Assembly: GCA_963762965.1 (NCBI GenBank)
Contig: CAVXME010000001.1
Span: 1,550,001-1,614,000 of the forward strand
Direction of reading: 5' to 3'
Length of the DNA stretch: 64,000 bases
Origin: DATBAX01 sp963762965
GTDB lineage: Bacteria > Acidobacteriota > Terriglobia > Terriglobales > Acidobacteriaceae
The notes beneath the pieces are model-generated. The model made no database searches. It had not been told where the DNA came from and saw only the letters and a list, made by a program, of their open reading frames with translations. Positions 16,675 to 25,664 of this stretch are shown piece by piece. Both the position numbers and the translations under genes were made by a program. Every line of letters begins with the position of its first letter. Within the stretch, counting starts at the first letter, position 1.

Positions 16675-18897
16675 ATGGATATGCTTGCCTGCATACGCCG
16701 CACCAGTCTGGTGATGTTTTGTTTCGCGATTCTCAGTATTGCTTTGCATTCGGTTTCCGCGCAATCTGGCGGGGACAAGCCGTGGATGGACGCCAGTCTT
16801 CCGCCGGACCAGCGCGCGGACATGGTACTGAAAGAGATGACGCTTGACGAAAAGATCACGCTGCTGCATGGCACCGGCATGAATGGTTTGGGGCCGGTCA
16901 GCCCATTGTCGGTGGGATCGAATGGCGGAGCCGGTTACGTGGTGGGAATTCCGCGGCTGGGGATTCCGGGCATCCAGATGTCGGACGCGGCTTATGGAGT
17001 GAGGAGCAGCGGAGAGAATGGACGCTATTCCACAGCCCTACCTGACGATGTGGCGGCGGCGGCGAGTTGGGACCCGCAGGCGGCGTACGAATATGGCGCG
17101 CTGATCGGTCGCGAGTTGAGAGCGCAGGGCTACAACATGTCATTGGGCGGAGGCACGAATCTCACCCGCGAACCGCGGAATGGGCGGACATTCGAGTATC
17201 TGGGCGAAGACCCGATCCTGGCGGGAACCATGGTGGGGCAAGCGATGAAAGGCCTACAGGCCCAACACGTCATTGGCGACCTCAAGCACTATGCGGTCAA
17301 CGATCAGGAAAGCGGACGGACTTCGGTCAACGCAAATATCGACAAGCGGGCGATGCGGGAAAGCGATTTGCTGGCATTCGAGATCGGATTGCGTGGCTCC
17401 AATGCAGCGGCGGTGATGTGTTCCTACAACCGGGTGAACGGGGATTACGCTTGCGAAAACAAATATCTCCTCACCGACGTGTTGAAAAAAGACTGGAACT
17501 TTAAGGGCTTTGTCCTTTCGGACTGGGGAGGGACGCACAGCACGGCGAAAGCCTCGGCTGCGGGCCTGGACCACGAAGAACCGACGGACTATTTCTTCGG
17601 GCCGCTGCTCAAGAAAGCCGTGGAAGCGGGGCAGGTTCCCATGGCGGAAGTTGACGATCACGTGCACCGCGTGCTGCGGTCTATGTTCGCGACTGGCGTG
17701 ATTGACGATCCTCCACAGAAGAGCGTGGTGGACGTCATGGGAGGTTTCGAAGTCACGCAGAAAATTGCCGAGAGCGGCATTGTGCTGCTGAAGAATGACA
17801 ATTCGATCCTTCCGCTGGATGCTTCCAAGGTCCACACCATTGCGGTGATTGGCGCGCACTCCGACGTCGGCATGATTTCGGGCGGTGGGTCCGCGCAGGT
17901 GGATCCTCCCGGTGGAAACGCGATCATGCCTCCGGGCAAGGGCAGAACGACCTGGCAACAGCAGATATGGTTTCCCACTTCGCCCTTGAGAGCGATCCGA
18001 GCCAAGGCTCCCGGCGTGAATGTGCAGTTCGATGCGGGGACTGATCTTTCCTCGGCCGAGGCGGTGGCGAAATCTGCTGACGTGGCCATCGTGTTCGCAT
18101 ACCAATGGGAAAGTGAAGGGATGGATCTCGATAATCTGTCGCTTCCCGGACATCAGGATGATTTGATCGCGAAGGTGGCAGCGGCTAATCCGCATACCAT
18201 TGTCGTGCTCGAAACCGGAAGTCCCGTGACCATGCCCTGGGTGGACCAAGTGAACGGAATCATGGAAGCCTGGTACGCGGGCAGCCGGGGCGCGGAAGCG
18301 CTAGCGAACCTGATTTTCGGCGATGTGAACCCAAGCGGAAAGCTGCCCATCACGTTTCCCAAGAGTGATGCGGACCTTCCGCATGCCAGCATTGCCAAGC
18401 CAACGGAAACAATACGCTTCAAATCGTGGGAAGAGATGGCGGGGGGATTGCCCGTCTTCCAGACCAATTATGACGAGGGGCTGAAGGTCGGTTACAAGTG
18501 GTACGACGCCGAACACAAAGCGGTCCTGTTTCCGTTCGGCTACGGCCTGTCCTACACCACCTACAGCTACTCCAGCCTCAAGATAACGCAAGGGAAGAAC
18601 GTTCACGTGAGTTTCACGGTGACCAACACCGGCAATCGGGCGGGAGCCGAAGTCGCGGAAGTTTATGCCGCACTGCCTGCCGGCACGGGAGAACCTCCGA
18701 AGAGGTTGGTGGGCTGGAGCAAAGTGAAATTGGCGGCGGGAGAAAGTAAAGACGTAACTGTCGAGATCGACCCGGAATATCTTTCCATCTTTAATGTGGA
18801 CAAGGACGCTTGGGAACTACCTGAGGGGGAATTCAGGTTCATGGTCGGGGGCTCTTCACAAAGCCTGATGTTGCAGCGGTCCATAAGGTTTCAGTAG
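16675..18897 (+). CDS. Glycoside hydrolase family 3 beta-glucosidase, exported
   Basis: About 740 residues. It removes glucose or related sugars from the non-reducing ends of beta-glucosides in the periplasm. The start at 16675 has an AGAGGGA ribosome site; a TTG further out at 16648 is not needed. Residues ~5-30 form the signal peptide (VMFCFAILSIALHSVSAQ). GH3 landmarks are all present: DLKHYAVND (substrate-binding KH), VMCSYNRVNG, and GFVLSDWGGTHS, whose Asp is the nucleophile. The second alpha/beta domain includes GIVLLKNDNSILPL, and a C-terminal fibronectin-III-like domain begins near HVSFTVTNTGNRAGAEVAEV. It is 15 bases upstream of an SDR gene and may be co-expressed. Confidence 0.9.
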   Translation: MDMLACIRRTSLVMFCFAILSIALHSVSAQSGGDKPWMDASLPPDQRADMVLKEMTLDEKITLLHGTGMNGLGPVSPLSVGSNGGAGYVVGIPRLGIPGIQMSDAAYGVRSSGENGRYSTALPDDVAAAASWDPQAAYEYGALIGRELRAQGYNMSLGGGTNLTREPRNGRTFEYLGEDPILAGTMVGQAMKGLQAQHVIGDLKHYAVNDQESGRTSVNANIDKRAMRESDLLAFEIGLRGSNAAAVMCSYNRVNGDYACENKYLLTDVLKKDWNFKGFVLSDWGGTHSTAKASAAGLDHEEPTDYFFGPLLKKAVEAGQVPMAEVDDHVHRVLRSMFATGVIDDPPQKSVVDVMGGFEVTQKIAESGIVLLKNDNSILPLDASKVHTIAVIGAHSDVGMISGGGSAQVDPPGGNAIMPPGKGRTTWQQQIWFPTSPLRAIRAKAPGVNVQFDAGTDLSSAEAVAKSADVAIVFAYQWESEGMDLDNLSLPGHQDDLIAKVAAANPHTIVVLETGSPVTMPWVDQVNGIMEAWYAGSRGAEALANLIFGDVNPSGKLPITFPKSDADLPHASIAKPTETIRFKSWEEMAGGLPVFQTNYDEGLKVGYKWYDAEHKAVLFPFGYGLSYTTYSYSSLKITQGKNVHVSFTVTNTGNRAGAEVAEVYAALPAGTGEPPKRLVGWSKVKLAAGESKDVTVEIDPEYLSIFNVDKDAWELPEGEFRFMVGGSSQSLMLQRSIRFQ

Positions 18898-18912
18898 TAC
18901 TCGGGGACATGC

Positions 18913-19689
18913 ATGGGCCATCCCCTTTTTGATCTCACAGGCAAGACCGCGGTGGTGATTGGCGGTACCAGCGGCATTGGGCTGGCGCTTACCCGGGCGC
19001 TAGCGCAAGCCGGTGCCGACGTTGTTCCTTCGGGCCGCCGTGCGGCTGAGGTGAGCCAGGCGGCCGCAGAGGTCGAGGCGATCGGCCGCCGATCGCTGGC
19101 CCAAACCTGCGACGTCACGGAAATTGCGAGTCTCACCAAGCTGCTGGAATCGGTGTGCGCCAAGTTCGGTAGCGTGCAGATTCTGGTGAACTGCGCCGGG
19201 CGCACCAAACGCACGCCGACTCTCGCCATCCCGGAATCTGAATGGAATGGGATTCTTGACACCAACCTGAATGGGACGTTGCGCGCCTGCCAGGTGTTTG
19301 GACGGCACATGCTCGAACGCGGCTATGGCCGCATTATTAATATTGCTTCGCTCTCTTCGTTTGTGGGGCTCTTCGAAGTCGCCGCGTACGGCGCCAGCAA
19401 AGCAGCGGTCGCTTCGCTGACCAAATCGCTGGCGATTGAGTGGGCCGCATCGGGGGTTTGCGTCAACGCAATTGTTCCGGGCGTGTTCCGGACGGAGATG
19501 AATTCCGGGTTGCTCGACGGGACGGATCGCGGCCGCGAATTCCTGATGCGCACACCCATGAAGCGATTCGGCAAGCTGGATGAACTTGGCGGAGCGGCGG
19601 TGTTTCTGGCGTCCGACGCTGCCAGCTTTGTTACCGGGCACTTGCTAACGGTGGATGGCGGGTTTATGGCCAGCGGAGTCAATCAATAA
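18913..19689 (+). CDS. Short-chain dehydrogenase/reductase
   Basis: A 258-residue classical SDR, cytoplasmic, NAD(P)(H)-dependent. It shows the cofactor loop GGTSGIG, the NCAGRT strand (NNAG equivalent), the catalytic Ser in IASLSSFVG, YGASKAA (Tyr and Lys of the active site), and the PGVFRTEMN loop after the sixth strand. Its length and VDGGF ending are those of sugar or 3-oxoacyl-ACP reductases; gluconate 5-dehydrogenase/2-deoxy-gluconate dehydrogenase types (KduD/IdnO) are close alternatives. It lies immediately downstream of the GH3 gene, which makes a sugar substrate slightly more likely, but the substrate cannot be told from sequence alone. Confidence 0.8.
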   Translation: MGHPLFDLTGKTAVVIGGTSGIGLALTRALAQAGADVVPSGRRAAEVSQAAAEVEAIGRRSLAQTCDVTEIASLTKLLESVCAKFGSVQILVNCAGRTKRTPTLAIPESEWNGILDTNLNGTLRACQVFGRHMLERGYGRIINIASLSSFVGLFEVAAYGASKAAVASLTKSLAIEWAASGVCVNAIVPGVFRTEMNSGLLDGTDRGREFLMRTPMKRFGKLDELGGAAVFLASDAASFVTGHLLTVDGGFMASGVNQ

Positions 19690-19691
19690 AC

Positions 19692-19796
19692 CCACGTAGG
19701 GACAGCCGCCTCGGCTGTCCGTCGAGCGCAGCTCGGCGCGTGTTTCTTTGCGGAGATTCGCTCCGCGGACAGACGAGGGCGTCTGTCCCTACGTGG
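19692..19796. repeat. Foldback element with 14-bp perfect terminal inverted repeats
   Basis: CCACGTAGGGACAG (19692-19705) is answered by its exact reverse complement at 19783-19796. Inside are nested hairpins, each with a few-base loop: GACAGCC/GGCTGTC on the left, CGGAG/CTCCG in the right half, and GACAGACG/CGTCTGTC next to the right end. The whole 105 bases could fold as a cruciform. It fills the gap between the convergent SDR and MFS genes, so it may also act as a two-way terminator. It has no coding capacity; it resembles a MITE or a REP-type element. Confidence 0.8.
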
Positions 19797-19809
19797 TTCT
19801 TGGCAGGTC

Positions 19810-21111
19810 TCAGCGAATGCTGACCGGCTCCAGCTTGGGCGATAGGAGCTGAATGGCGGCCAGGGCCAGCAAATAGGCAAAGGCGGCGATGAGGAAAGGG
19901 ATCATATAACTGCCGGTCCACTGTAGCGCGTAGCCGACGATTTTTGCGATCAACATTCCGCCGACCGCCCCAGCCATCCCGCCGATTCCCACCACGGAGG
20001 CGATCGCCCGCGCTGGAAACATATCCGACGGCAAAGTGAACAGATTGGCGGAGAATCCCTGATGTGCGGCAGCCGCCAGCGCAATCAGCGAAACTGCGCC
20101 CCACATACTATCAGTGCGGTAGGCGAACATAATTGGAACCACGCACAGCGCGCAAAGCAGCATCGCCGTCTTCCGCGAGGCGTTTACGCTGCGGCCGCGA
20201 TGAATCATCCAGGAAGAAAGCCAGCCGCCGGCGATGCTGCCGACATCGGCGACCACGTAGATCACCACGATCGGCACTCCGATCCGCATCAGAGAGAGAC
20301 CATGCCTGCGTTGCAGAAAGTCAGGCACCCAAAACAAGTAGAACCACCAGATGGGATCAATCATGAATTTTCCCACGGCGTACGTCCAGGTCTGTCGCAG
20401 CGGGAGCAATTGGGCCCATTTGATTTTCGCGGCTGGTTCTTGCGGGTCGCTGCGGATGTAGTCCAGTTCGGCTTTGGACACGCGCGGGTGCTCTTCCGGT
20501 TTGCGATAGATCAGCAGCCAGAATACGAGCCAGACGAATCCCAGAGCTCCGGTGATGAGGAACGCCCAGCGCCAGCCCCAATGGACCGCGATCCAGGGCA
20601 CGGTAAGTGGGGTGATGATCGCGCCGGCGTTCGTCCCCGCGTTAAAGATGCCCGTGGCCAGGGCCCGTTCTTTCCGGGGGAACCATTCAGCGACGGTCTT
20701 GATGCCGGCCGGGAAAACGCCCGCCTCCCAGAAGCCGAGCGCAGACCGGGCAACCAGGAATCCGATGAACGAGCTTGCCAGGGCATGTCCCATCGAAGCC
20801 AGGCTCCAGAAAACCATGGCCAGAGCGTAACCCAGTCGTGTGCCGAGACGATCAATCAGCCGGCCGATGGCCAACATGCCCAGTGCGTAAAACGCCTGGA
20901 AGGCGAACACCAGATTGCTGTAGTCAATTTCGTTCCATCCCAAATCGTGTTGCAGTGTGGTCTTGAGGACGCCCAGGAGCTGGCGGTCCATGTAGTTCTT
21001 GGTGGTCCCGAATAAAAGAAGGGCGCAAATGACCCAGCGAAAATAGCCGGCCCTGGCTGTCGTGGAAGTTCCCGAAGGCGGCTCAATGCCGGATGTGGCG
21101 GCAGGATCCAT
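19810..21111 (-). CDS. MFS transporter, anion:cation symporter (ExuT-like) family
   Basis: A 433-residue inner-membrane transporter with 12 predicted helices. The N-terminal helix region RWVICALLLFGTTKNYMDRQ, the cytoplasmic motif AIGRLIDRLGTRLGYALAMV, and FWEAGVFPAGIKTVAEWFPRKERALATG are typical of the ACS family, whose members take up hexuronates, galactonate, phthalate and related organic anions. It follows the YVTN gene by 46 bases and is probably in the same transcript. The hydroxyproline catabolic genes are read divergently from that unit, so uptake of hydroxyproline is possible, but ACS proteins more often carry sugar acids. The substrate is therefore open. Confidence 0.82.
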   Translation of the reverse strand: MDPAATSGIEPPSGTSTTARAGYFRWVICALLLFGTTKNYMDRQLLGVLKTTLQHDLGWNEIDYSNLVFAFQAFYALGMLAIGRLIDRLGTRLGYALAMVFWSLASMGHALASSFIGFLVARSALGFWEAGVFPAGIKTVAEWFPRKERALATGIFNAGTNAGAIITPLTVPWIAVHWGWRWAFLITGALGFVWLVFWLLIYRKPEEHPRVSKAELDYIRSDPQEPAAKIKWAQLLPLRQTWTYAVGKFMIDPIWWFYLFWVPDFLQRRHGLSLMRIGVPIVVIYVVADVGSIAGGWLSSWMIHRGRSVNASRKTAMLLCALCVVPIMFAYRTDSMWGAVSLIALAAAAHQGFSANLFTLPSDMFPARAIASVVGIGGMAGAVGGMLIAKIVGYALQWTGSYMIPFLIAAFAYLLALAAIQLLSPKLEPVSIR

Positions 21112-21157
21112 GGTTGAGATGGCTACTTATTCTGGTCCCCAGTTTTCTATCATGCAT

Positions 21158-22180
21158 CTATCTCTGTGCCGCCCAGGCGAGACCATCCGTGCCTGCACCG
21201 GCATCGATCAGTTTTTCGACCGTCCAATCCGCAATACGAATCGCGGCGATCTTGTGGCTGGCATCGCAGGAAATGTAGGCCACGCGGCCATCGGGACGAA
21301 CCAAGACTTCCTGGGGCGCAGCGGGAACGTCGATGGTGTGCGCGACCTTCATGCCGGCTAGATCGACGACCGCGACCTGGTGTGTCTCCGGTATCGCAAT
21401 GACGAGCCAATGCCCGTCAGGCGTGGGAGCAGACCCGTAGCCTGGGGCGGGTAGCGGTATCCACGCCTTCACTTTATTCGTGGAAGTATCGAGCACGGCA
21501 AGCTGCGGTTTGGTTTGATCGGATGTAAACACCTCGCGGCCATCGACCGAAACCGAGATGCGTTGGATCTGCGCCGACACTGGGACCACTTCAATGGTTT
21601 TTCGCTTCTCGATGTCCAACACGGAAATCGTGCCGGGCCCTACGTTCGCAGTGTAGCCCCGCCGTCCATCCGGAGCGATTGCGAGCATATGCGACTCTGG
21701 TTGACTGGTTGGAATGGAGCCGATGATCTTCAAGGTGCCGGGATCGATGATGCTGATGGATTTATCAAGCTCAGTAGTAACGTACAGCAGGCCATCCTTG
21801 GATCCAATCACGGCGCAGTGCGGGCGGACTCCGTGACCAAAATCAATGTTGCCGATCACCTTGCGGGACGCAATGTCGATGACAACGATATTGCTGCCGT
21901 CGGTGCCGGGTTTGCCGACGCCCGAGTTGCCGTAGATGGGAACATAAGCGGTCCGCCCATCTGGGGACGCCACCACCTCATGTCCGGTGATTCCACCTTC
22001 TGCCACAGTTGAGACTTGCTGGCCGGACTGGGGATCCACAATACCGAGAGTGCTCGCACCTTTATTGGCGACCAGCAATGTACCTTGGACCGCGGGGCGG
22101 TCGGTGGTTTGAGCTTCGGAAGTGGGCAAAGTGGCTGACATACCTAGAATCATCGCCATAATAAAGTGTGAACATCGCAT
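21158..22180 (-). CDS. Secreted YVTN/YncE-type beta-propeller, second copy
   Basis: A 340-residue exported protein. The N-terminal MRCSHFIMAMILGMSATLPT is a signal peptide, cleaved near SEAQ. The body consists of regular YVTN blades (TLLVANKGASTLGIVDPQSG, SNIVVIDIASRKVIGNIDFG, GLLYVTTELDKSISIIDPGT, RRGYTANVGPGTISVLDIEK) spaced ~40 residues apart. The family's role is usually unknown; it may scaffold or bind ligands in the periplasm. It is the first gene of a two-gene unit with the MFS transporter, and diverges from the hydroxyproline operon across a 162-base gap, so both units may share regulation. Confidence 0.8.
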   Translation of the reverse strand: MRCSHFIMAMILGMSATLPTSEAQTTDRPAVQGTLLVANKGASTLGIVDPQSGQQVSTVAEGGITGHEVVASPDGRTAYVPIYGNSGVGKPGTDGSNIVVIDIASRKVIGNIDFGHGVRPHCAVIGSKDGLLYVTTELDKSISIIDPGTLKIIGSIPTSQPESHMLAIAPDGRRGYTANVGPGTISVLDIEKRKTIEVVPVSAQIQRISVSVDGREVFTSDQTKPQLAVLDTSTNKVKAWIPLPAPGYGSAPTPDGHWLVIAIPETHQVAVVDLAGMKVAHTIDVPAAPQEVLVRPDGRVAYISCDASHKIAAIRIADWTVEKLIDAGAGTDGLAWAAQR

Positions 22181-22263
22181 CTCCAGAACCCCTTTTCTTT
22201 GCGAGTACCGGGAAAGAGTCTACCTCAAACCACACCGCAAACCGTGAAGTTATGAGCGCAAGC

Positions 22264-22292
22264 TGGATATGCTTCCGCCTGAATCGTATGAT
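22264..22292 (+). promoter_or_regulatory. Possible sigma70 promoter of hydroxyproline operon
   Basis: TGGATA (22264-22269) and TATGAT (22287-22292) are separated by 17 bases and lie about 50 bases before the epimerase start. The -35 matches consensus at 4 of 6 positions and the -10 at 5 of 6. The -10 overlaps a small palindrome, GTATGATAC, which could be an operator. Confidence 0.4.
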
Positions 22293-22342
22293 ACCCCTGA
22301 CCAAAAAGCTGGTGATAACGCCATGGAGAGCAGAAGTTGTCG

Positions 22343-23296
22343 ATGAAGAGTACTGAATCCAAGAAAATTCGTGTAATCGATTCCCACACGGAAGGGGAAC
22401 CCACACGCCTGGTGATCGCAGGTGGTCCAGATCTCGGGACTGGTCCCTTGTCGGAACGACTGGAGAATTTTCGCTTGCAGCATGACTCCTTCCGCTCCGC
22501 TGTGGTGAACGAACCGCGAGGGTCGGACGTAATGGTTGGCGCTTTGCTGTGCGAGCCCGTGGACCCCTCCTGCGCTGCGGGAGTGATCTTCTTTAACAAT
22601 GTCGGCTATCTCGGAATGTGCGGTCACGGAACCATAGGGCTGGTCGTGACTCTTGCACACCTGGGGCGCATTTCTCCGGGAGAGCATTGCCTGGAGACGC
22701 CGGTGGGTAAGGTCACAGCCGTTCTGCATCCGAGCGGGGAAGTCACGGTCAACAATGTTCCAAGCTATCGTTCCGCCGCCAAGGTGACAGTCGAAGTGCC
22801 AGGATACGGCCCGGTTCTTGGCGATGTCGCCTGGGGTGGAAACTGGTTTTTCCTGATCGAAGATCATGGGTTGGAGTTGGAGCTCAAGAACATCGAGATA
22901 TTGACGGCGTTTACCTGGGCGGTCCGGCAGGCGCTCGGCGCGTCTGGAATTGCCGGCGCAAACGGCGAAGAGATTGACCACATTGAGCTCTTTGGTCCGT
23001 CGCAAGTGCCGGGGGTTGACGGCAAGAATTTTGTCCTATGTCCCGGTAAAGCTTATGACCGTTCGCCTTGCGGAACGGGAACGAGCGCGAAGCTGGCATG
23101 TCTCCACGCGGACGGCAAATTGCGCGAAGGCCAGATCTGGAGGCAGGAAAGTATTGTAGGCGGCATATTCGAAGGCCGTATTGCGGTACGAGACGGTAAA
23201 GCATGGCCCAGTATCAAAGGCTCGGCGTTCGTAAACGCTGAGGCAGAACTGGTCCTGGATCCACGTGATCCGTTTTGCATGGGCATTCGCGCGTGA
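22343..23296 (+). CDS. 4-hydroxyproline 2-epimerase (proline racemase family)
   Basis: Converts trans-4-hydroxy-L-proline to cis-4-hydroxy-D-proline, the first step of bacterial hydroxyproline use. The 317-residue protein has the two active-site cysteines of the family, one in NVGYLGMCGHGTIG (about residue 93) and one in DRSPCGTGTSAK (about residue 243), so it is a true epimerase/racemase rather than a dehydratase, in which the second Cys is Thr. The neighbours fix the substrate as hydroxyproline. The ATG at 22343 is favoured over a TTG two codons earlier. Its stop codon overlaps the GTG start of the next gene (GTGA), giving translational coupling. Confidence 0.9.
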   Translation: MKSTESKKIRVIDSHTEGEPTRLVIAGGPDLGTGPLSERLENFRLQHDSFRSAVVNEPRGSDVMVGALLCEPVDPSCAAGVIFFNNVGYLGMCGHGTIGLVVTLAHLGRISPGEHCLETPVGKVTAVLHPSGEVTVNNVPSYRSAAKVTVEVPGYGPVLGDVAWGGNWFFLIEDHGLELELKNIEILTAFTWAVRQALGASGIAGANGEEIDHIELFGPSQVPGVDGKNFVLCPGKAYDRSPCGTGTSAKLACLHADGKLREGQIWRQESIVGGIFEGRIAVRDGKAWPSIKGSAFVNAEAELVLDPRDPFCMGIRA

Positions 23297-24426
23297 GCGT
23301 AGCTACCTATGACGTCGTGGTGGTGGGTGCTGGCATTGTCGGCTCAGCTTGCGCAAACGAGTGTGTCCGTCAAGGATTACGCGTCGCCGTGGTGGATCGT
23401 GATGTGGCCAGCGGCGCCACAGCCGCTGGCATGGGCCACGTTGTGGTAATGGATGATTCGGAAGCCCAGTTCGCCCTCACCCGTTACTCGCAGCAGCTTT
23501 GGCAAGAACTGCGTCCTGATTTACCTTACGACGTGGAATACGCGCAACCTGGAACGATTTGGATTGCCGCTGACGAAGAAGAGATGGTGGAAGTTCGACG
23601 CAAGAGAGATTACTACAGCCAGCGCGGGGTCCCGGTCTCGGTCCTCGATACGCAGGCATTGGAGGGGCTGGAACCGAACCTGCGCAAGGACCTGGCGGGC
23701 GGACTGCTGGTGCCCGAGGATGGGGTGCTCGATCCCCCTTGTGCAGCGCGATTCTTGCTCGATCGGGCCCAGGCGGGCGGAGCAAAAATTTATTCCGGGG
23801 TTCCGGTGGCGCAGATGGGGAAAGGCCGTGTCCGCGCGGCTGATGGGGCCGAATTTTCCGCAGGCACGATTGTGAATGCGGCCGGTGCGTGGGCGCCGGC
23901 CCTCACTGCCGGAGTCGACATCAGGAAACGCAAGGGCCATCTGGTGATTACGAACCGATATCCCGGATTCGTCCGGCACCAACTGGTGGAACTCGGATAT
24001 TTGAAGAGTGCTCATTCCATCGCCGATGATTCCGTAGCTTTCAACGTGCAGCCACGGAGGGCTGGGCAGATTCTCATCGGCTCGTCGCGCCAGTACAATG
24101 CCGAGCACAAGGAAGTTGATACGGACATTCTCATGCAGATGATGCAGCGGGCACAGGAGTACATGCCGGGCTTGGCGCAGGTTTCCACGGTCCTCTCCCG
24201 GGCGGGATTTCGCGCGGCGACTCCCGACAAGCTTCCGTTGATTGGGCCGTGGCCCGCCGACCCGACCGTCTATCTCGCAACCGGACACGAAGGATTGGGA
24301 ATCACTACTTCACTGGCCAGCGCCCGGATTCTGGTGGATCAAATTGTGGGTTGCGAGTCGCTGATTTCGATTGAGCCCTATCTTCCATCGCGGACAGCGA
24401 AAGCAGTGACTGGAGAACATCGATGA
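23293..24426 (+). CDS. FAD-dependent D-hydroxyproline dehydrogenase (DAO family)
   Basis: About 377 residues. Expected to oxidise cis-4-hydroxy-D-proline to 1-pyrroline-4-hydroxy-2-carboxylate. It begins with an FAD Rossmann fold (VVVVGAGIVGSACANE), followed by VASGATAAGMGHVV and a DAO substrate domain, and ends with RAATPDKLPLIGPW and LATGHEGLGITTSLASARIL, typical of amino-acid oxidase-like dehydrogenases. The GTG at 23293 overlaps the epimerase stop by 4 bases; a TTG at 23275 is less likely. Its own stop overlaps the next ATG (ATGA). It is the single-subunit kind, with no separate iron-sulfur or (2Fe-2S) partner gene here. Confidence 0.85.
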   Translation: MSVATYDVVVVGAGIVGSACANECVRQGLRVAVVDRDVASGATAAGMGHVVVMDDSEAQFALTRYSQQLWQELRPDLPYDVEYAQPGTIWIAADEEEMVEVRRKRDYYSQRGVPVSVLDTQALEGLEPNLRKDLAGGLLVPEDGVLDPPCAARFLLDRAQAGGAKIYSGVPVAQMGKGRVRAADGAEFSAGTIVNAAGAWAPALTAGVDIRKRKGHLVITNRYPGFVRHQLVELGYLKSAHSIADDSVAFNVQPRRAGQILIGSSRQYNAEHKEVDTDILMQMMQRAQEYMPGLAQVSTVLSRAGFRAATPDKLPLIGPWPADPTVYLATGHEGLGITTSLASARILVDQIVGCESLISIEPYLPSRTAKAVTGEHR

Positions 24427-25331
24427 AATGGAAAGGTGTAATGCCCGCGATCACCACTCCTTTCGATGACGCTCTTCAGGTTGATCACGCTCTCATGGCG
24501 GAGCAATGCCGCTGGCTGCTCGAGAATGGCTGTACCGGAATCGTAGTTCTGGGATCGTTGGGGGAAGGGGCAACGCTGGCTTTCGACGAGAAGCTGAAAA
24601 TCCTGCGCACCTGTGTTGCAGCCTTGAATGGGAAGGCGCCCATGGTGGCCACGATCTCCGCGCTTTCGACAGCGGAAGCGGTAACTCTGGCAAAAGGTGC
24701 CGCGGACGCCGGCTGCGATGCTTTGATGGTGTTGCCACCCTATGTCTATCGCGGCGATTGGCGCGAAATGAAGGCCCATGTTGCGGCGGTATTCAAAGCC
24801 ACGCCGCTGGGCTGCATGCTTTACAACAATCCAATCGCGTATGGCACCGACTTTCTCCCGGAACAGATCCAGGAATTGGCGGGCGAGTACGAAAATCTGG
24901 TGGCGGTGAAAGAGTCAAGCGCGGACGTTCGGCGGATCAGCGCCATTCGAGCGTTGTTGGGCAATCGCCTGGAAATTTGCGTCGGCGTGGATGATGCGAT
25001 CGTCGAAGGAATTGGGGTGGGAGCGACAGGCTGGATCGCGGGACTGGCCAATGCGCTGCCTCGCGAATCCGTCGAACTCTTCGATTATGCGATCAAAGGG
25101 GAAACCCAGAAGGCTTTTGAGATCTACCGCTGGTTTCTCCCGCTGCTGCGGATGGACACGGTGTCAAATTTTGTCCAACTGATCAAGCTGGTGCAGGCGG
25201 AGGTAGGCAAAGGAAATCCCCGCGTGCGTCCGCCGCGGCTGGAGTTAGAAGGCAAGGAACTGGAGCAGACGCGGGCAGTCATCCGAAACGCGCTGCGCAG
25301 CCGGGCGCTAACTCCGACCGGCCGAATGTAA
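24423..25331 (+). CDS. DapA-family 1-pyrroline-4-hydroxy-2-carboxylate deaminase
   Basis: A 302-residue TIM-barrel lyase of the dihydrodipicolinate synthase superfamily. In hydroxyproline operons this family deaminates 1-pyrroline-4-hydroxy-2-carboxylate to alpha-ketoglutarate semialdehyde. It has the usual start (MKWKGVMPAITTPFDD), the GSLGEGATLAFDEK loop, the conserved Tyr in GCMLYNNPI and the Schiff-base Lys in VAVKESSADVRRI. It begins on an ATGA overlap with the dehydrogenase stop, so it is the third gene of the operon. The last enzyme of the route, alpha-ketoglutarate semialdehyde dehydrogenase, is not in the window and must be encoded elsewhere. Confidence 0.85.
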   Translation: MKWKGVMPAITTPFDDALQVDHALMAEQCRWLLENGCTGIVVLGSLGEGATLAFDEKLKILRTCVAALNGKAPMVATISALSTAEAVTLAKGAADAGCDALMVLPPYVYRGDWREMKAHVAAVFKATPLGCMLYNNPIAYGTDFLPEQIQELAGEYENLVAVKESSADVRRISAIRALLGNRLEICVGVDDAIVEGIGVGATGWIAGLANALPRESVELFDYAIKGETQKAFEIYRWFLPLLRMDTVSNFVQLIKLVQAEVGKGNPRVRPPRLELEGKELEQTRAVIRNALRSRALTPTGRM

Positions 25332-25664
25332 AATTTCAGCATCGCCATCCGCTTGCTTGCGGACGCCCGCCTGGTCTAGACGCTCTTGTCTTTACTTTTG
25401 TAATTCCCCCGGTAATTCAACGGTTGACCGATCATGATGTCTCCATTTCCCAGAAAAGGTGTGCGCTTAACGGCAAATCGGTACTGCGGTGGTTGCCGTT
25501 TCCACGAACAATCCAGTATTGATCTTGCACCGGGAATGCCATGAACAGGAGCGTGTAAGTTGTTGACGGCGAACGACTAACAGAGGGCCGCTATCGTCCG
25601 AATGGGCCACATTGTCCCCTCGGTCGAGGTATGGGACAACCTGGCCTAAAGCAGGTTGTGTTGG
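25332..25664. other. Gap after hydroxyproline operon, two hairpins, no clear gene
   Basis: No convincing gene. A 36-codon frame on the minus strand (25432-25542) starts at ATG but lacks a ribosome site and I do not support it. Two back-to-back hairpins sit at the right end: TTGTCCC/GGGACAA (25612-25639) and AACCTG/CAGGTT (25638-25657), sharing two bases. They lie just beyond the 3' end of the ABC importer operon and could end its transcript, though there is no T-run. Confidence 0.45.

Noticed and set aside
25432..25542. 36-codon minus-strand frame after the hydroxyproline operon
   Set aside because: Too short, no ribosome site, not next to a promoter; kept only as a remark in the gap entry.
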